IMG/VR virus record: IMGVR_UViG_3300049783_001206 | Location: 1-23,487 of that record | DNA: 23,487 nucleotides | Strand: one strand, 5' to 3' | Source: a virus | Notes under the pieces: generated by a model | The model's input: only the letters and a program-made list of their open reading frames with translations | Told to the model about the DNA's origin: nothing | The model's database searches: none | Shown: positions 22,341-23,487 of the stretch, piece after piece | Numbering within the stretch: position 1 is the first letter of the stretch | Layout: the number at the start of each line of letters is the position of its first letter | Translations under genes and position numbers: made by a program

Positions 22341-23487
22341 TCGATTTCTCCCCAATCATTTTGAATGTCTACGTCGATCTTCGACGGGATAGCTAGTTTG
22401 ATCCCCGTCTCCATGATCTCCTTGATCCGAGCGGTTTGCTCGGGGCTGTCTATGTTAAAGCATAGTTCGTCGTGCACTGTCAGCATAGGCGTGTAGCCCT
22501 CGTTGTAGCAATCCAGCATGGCCTTCTTTGTTTGGTCGGCCGCCGATCCTTGGATCAGTTTGTTCAGCGCCTTGTATGTGAAGGCGCGTCGTATGCCTCT
22601 GCCACCGGGGCCGCCGTACTCCTTCATCGCTTCATCGTGGGGCAGTGGCTTGCCCGCGCCGAACACAGTGGGCTCCCATAGGTGGAAGCGACCCTTGCGG
22701 CCCAGCAGCGTGCGTATCTGCCCGTTCTTATCTGCCTGTTTGCTGGCAAGATCGGCCAGCCCTTTGACAAACGGAACCTTCGAGTGGTGTCTTGCGATCA
22801 GATCCTTGGCGTCTTCCTTGGAAATGCCCAGCTGGTCCGCGAGTTTCATCACGCCCATGCCGTACATAATCCCAAGGTTCACGGTCTTGGCTTGCTTGCG
22901 CGTGATGTTCGCCAAGTCCGCAACCATCTGGTGGAGGTCAACGTCTCCGGTGTTGAACTCTTCCACGACATCATCGACAATAGGATGCCTGATCGCAGAC
23001 GGGATCATCGACGCAAAGTGGACCAATAACCGCGGCTCTTGGCTCGAGTAGTCAAACGAACCCCACTTGTACCCCTCTTCTGGGATAAACAGTCCTCGGA
23101 TCAGCTTCTTGATGTCCGGATCTCGGGCGGGGATCTGCTGAAGGTTGGGGTTCGAGGAAGAGAATCGACCTGTGACAGTCCCACCCTCGTCCCTGCGTGT
23201 GGAGTGAAGCTCGGTGTGGACCCGACCGTTGTGCTCGTGGCGCAGGATGCTGTCGATGAACGTGCTGTCAGCCTTGTCAAACTCGCGCAGCTTAACCAGA
23301 ACCTGTGCGATCTTGGCTGGGTGTTCGTTGAGGAACGCCTTGGTGAATGATGGTGCGCCCTTCTCGGTCCTCGGATACTCGAGGTCGAGCTTGTCGAACA
23401 TCTTCTGGATAGACGCGGACGCCCAGATATCCACCTCCATGCCCGCTTCTTTCTCGACGATACCGCGTAAAGATTTGCTCTGCTCCC
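22337..23487 (-). CDS. polA: DNA polymerase I, family A (C-terminal part)
   Basis: The gene runs off the right edge of the window; the frame is open to 23487, so the ATG at 23440 is internal. The C-terminal palm/fingers region is complete. Counting from the Met at 23440, TGRFSSSNPNLQQIP is at 90-104, motif A (WGSFDYSSQEPRL) has its catalytic Asp at 130, motif B (O-helix, RKQAKTVNLGIMYG) has Arg181 and Lys185, and motif C (LTVHDELCF) has His323-Asp324-Glu325. It replicates the phage genome. The position equivalent to E. coli Phe762 is leucine (Leu189, codon 22876-22874). The 5'-3' exonuclease or 3'-5' exonuclease domain, if present, lies outside the window. Replication genes on this strand oppose the late genes. 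Confidence 0.95.
   Translation of the reverse strand, partial: EQSKSLRGIVEKEAGMEVDIWASASIQKMFDKLDLEYPRTEKGAPSFTKAFLNEHPAKIAQVLVKLREFDKADSTFIDSILRHEHNGRVHTELHSTRRDEGGTVTGRFSSSNPNLQQIPARDPDIKKLIRGLFIPEEGYKWGSFDYSSQEPRLLVHFASMIPSAIRHPIVDDVVEEFNTGDVDLHQMVADLANITRKQAKTVNLGIMYGMGVMKLADQLGISKEDAKDLIARHHSKVPFVKGLADLASKQADKNGQIRTLLGRKGRFHLWEPTVFGAGKPLPHDEAMKEYGGPGGRGIRRAFTYKALNKLIQGSAADQTKKAMLDCYNEGYTPMLTVHDELCFNIDSPEQTARIKEIMETGIKLAIPSKIDVDIQNDWGEIE

Noticed and set aside
22341-22355. TTG start for the small - strand gene
   Set aside because: The ATG at 22340 overlaps the polymerase stop and is correctly spaced from GGGGAGA.
22518-23051. 177-residue ORF on the + strand
   Set aside because: It is antisense to the catalytic region of the DNA polymerase, which has all family A motifs.
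1-23487. tRNA genes, integrase, transposase or attachment site
   Set aside because: None was recognised on either strand by reading; gaps between genes are too short to hold tRNAs except 2440-2573, which shows only the terminator, dyad and possible promoter.

Overview
The window is a continuous, tightly packed piece of a tailed-phage genome, most likely a marine podovirus (short-tailed, C1-type morphology) that infects a bacterium. I infer podovirus from a P22 gp10-like tail stabilisation protein, adaptor-like proteins, a three- to four-gene set of ejection (internal virion) proteins ending in a 1,372-residue protein, and the absence of any tail sheath, tail tube, tape-measure or baseplate gene. 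Many of the small proteins have the look of families I know from open-ocean phages of alphaproteobacteria (pelagiphage or HMO-2011-like groups). The host itself cannot be read from the sequence.

Layout. (1) Positions 1-2439, head module, + strand: the 3' end of a scaffold-like gene, a conserved hypothetical, a probable capsid decoration protein and the major capsid protein (Mu gpT-like HK97 fold). A near-perfect UUCG-tetraloop terminator (2463-2491) follows, then a short regulatory gap (about 2492-2573) with a 20-bp imperfect palindrome and a possible promoter. (2) 2574-4117: five small proteins of unknown role, one with a single membrane segment. (3) 4122-6494: two adaptor/tail-tubular-like proteins, three small conserved proteins. 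(4) 6506-9959: two consecutive glycine-rich adhesin genes, each overlapped by 7 bp by its own small tail-fibre-chaperone-like gene; the two pairs are clearly paralogous cassettes. (5) 10054-13966: more tail/fibre surface proteins and the gp10-like tail protein. (6) 13963-22134: a zinc-ribbon-like protein followed by the ejection-protein module. (7) 22128-23487, - strand: a small protein and the C-terminal part of a family A DNA polymerase, convergent with the structural operon and overlapping it by 7 bp.

How it works together. The + strand is a late morphogenesis transcription unit: capsid shell, connector, tail with receptor-binding tips, and proteins that are ejected to carry DNA across the envelope. 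Genes are commonly joined by ATGA or TAATG overlaps, so translational coupling is probable. The - strand is the end of a replication module. Terminase and portal presumably lie just upstream of position 1. No tRNA, CRISPR, insertion sequence, integrase or reverse transcriptase was seen.

Most notable: the duplicated adhesin-chaperone cassette with a 156-bp homologous block; a short peptide/DNA motif (FDPTQPFNVV) present twice at the start and once at the end of the giant ejection protein, nucleotide-identical over 31-37 bp; a recurring VGTV-type beta motif in three tail proteins; and a leucine in place of the usual Phe/Tyr at the Pol I 762 position.
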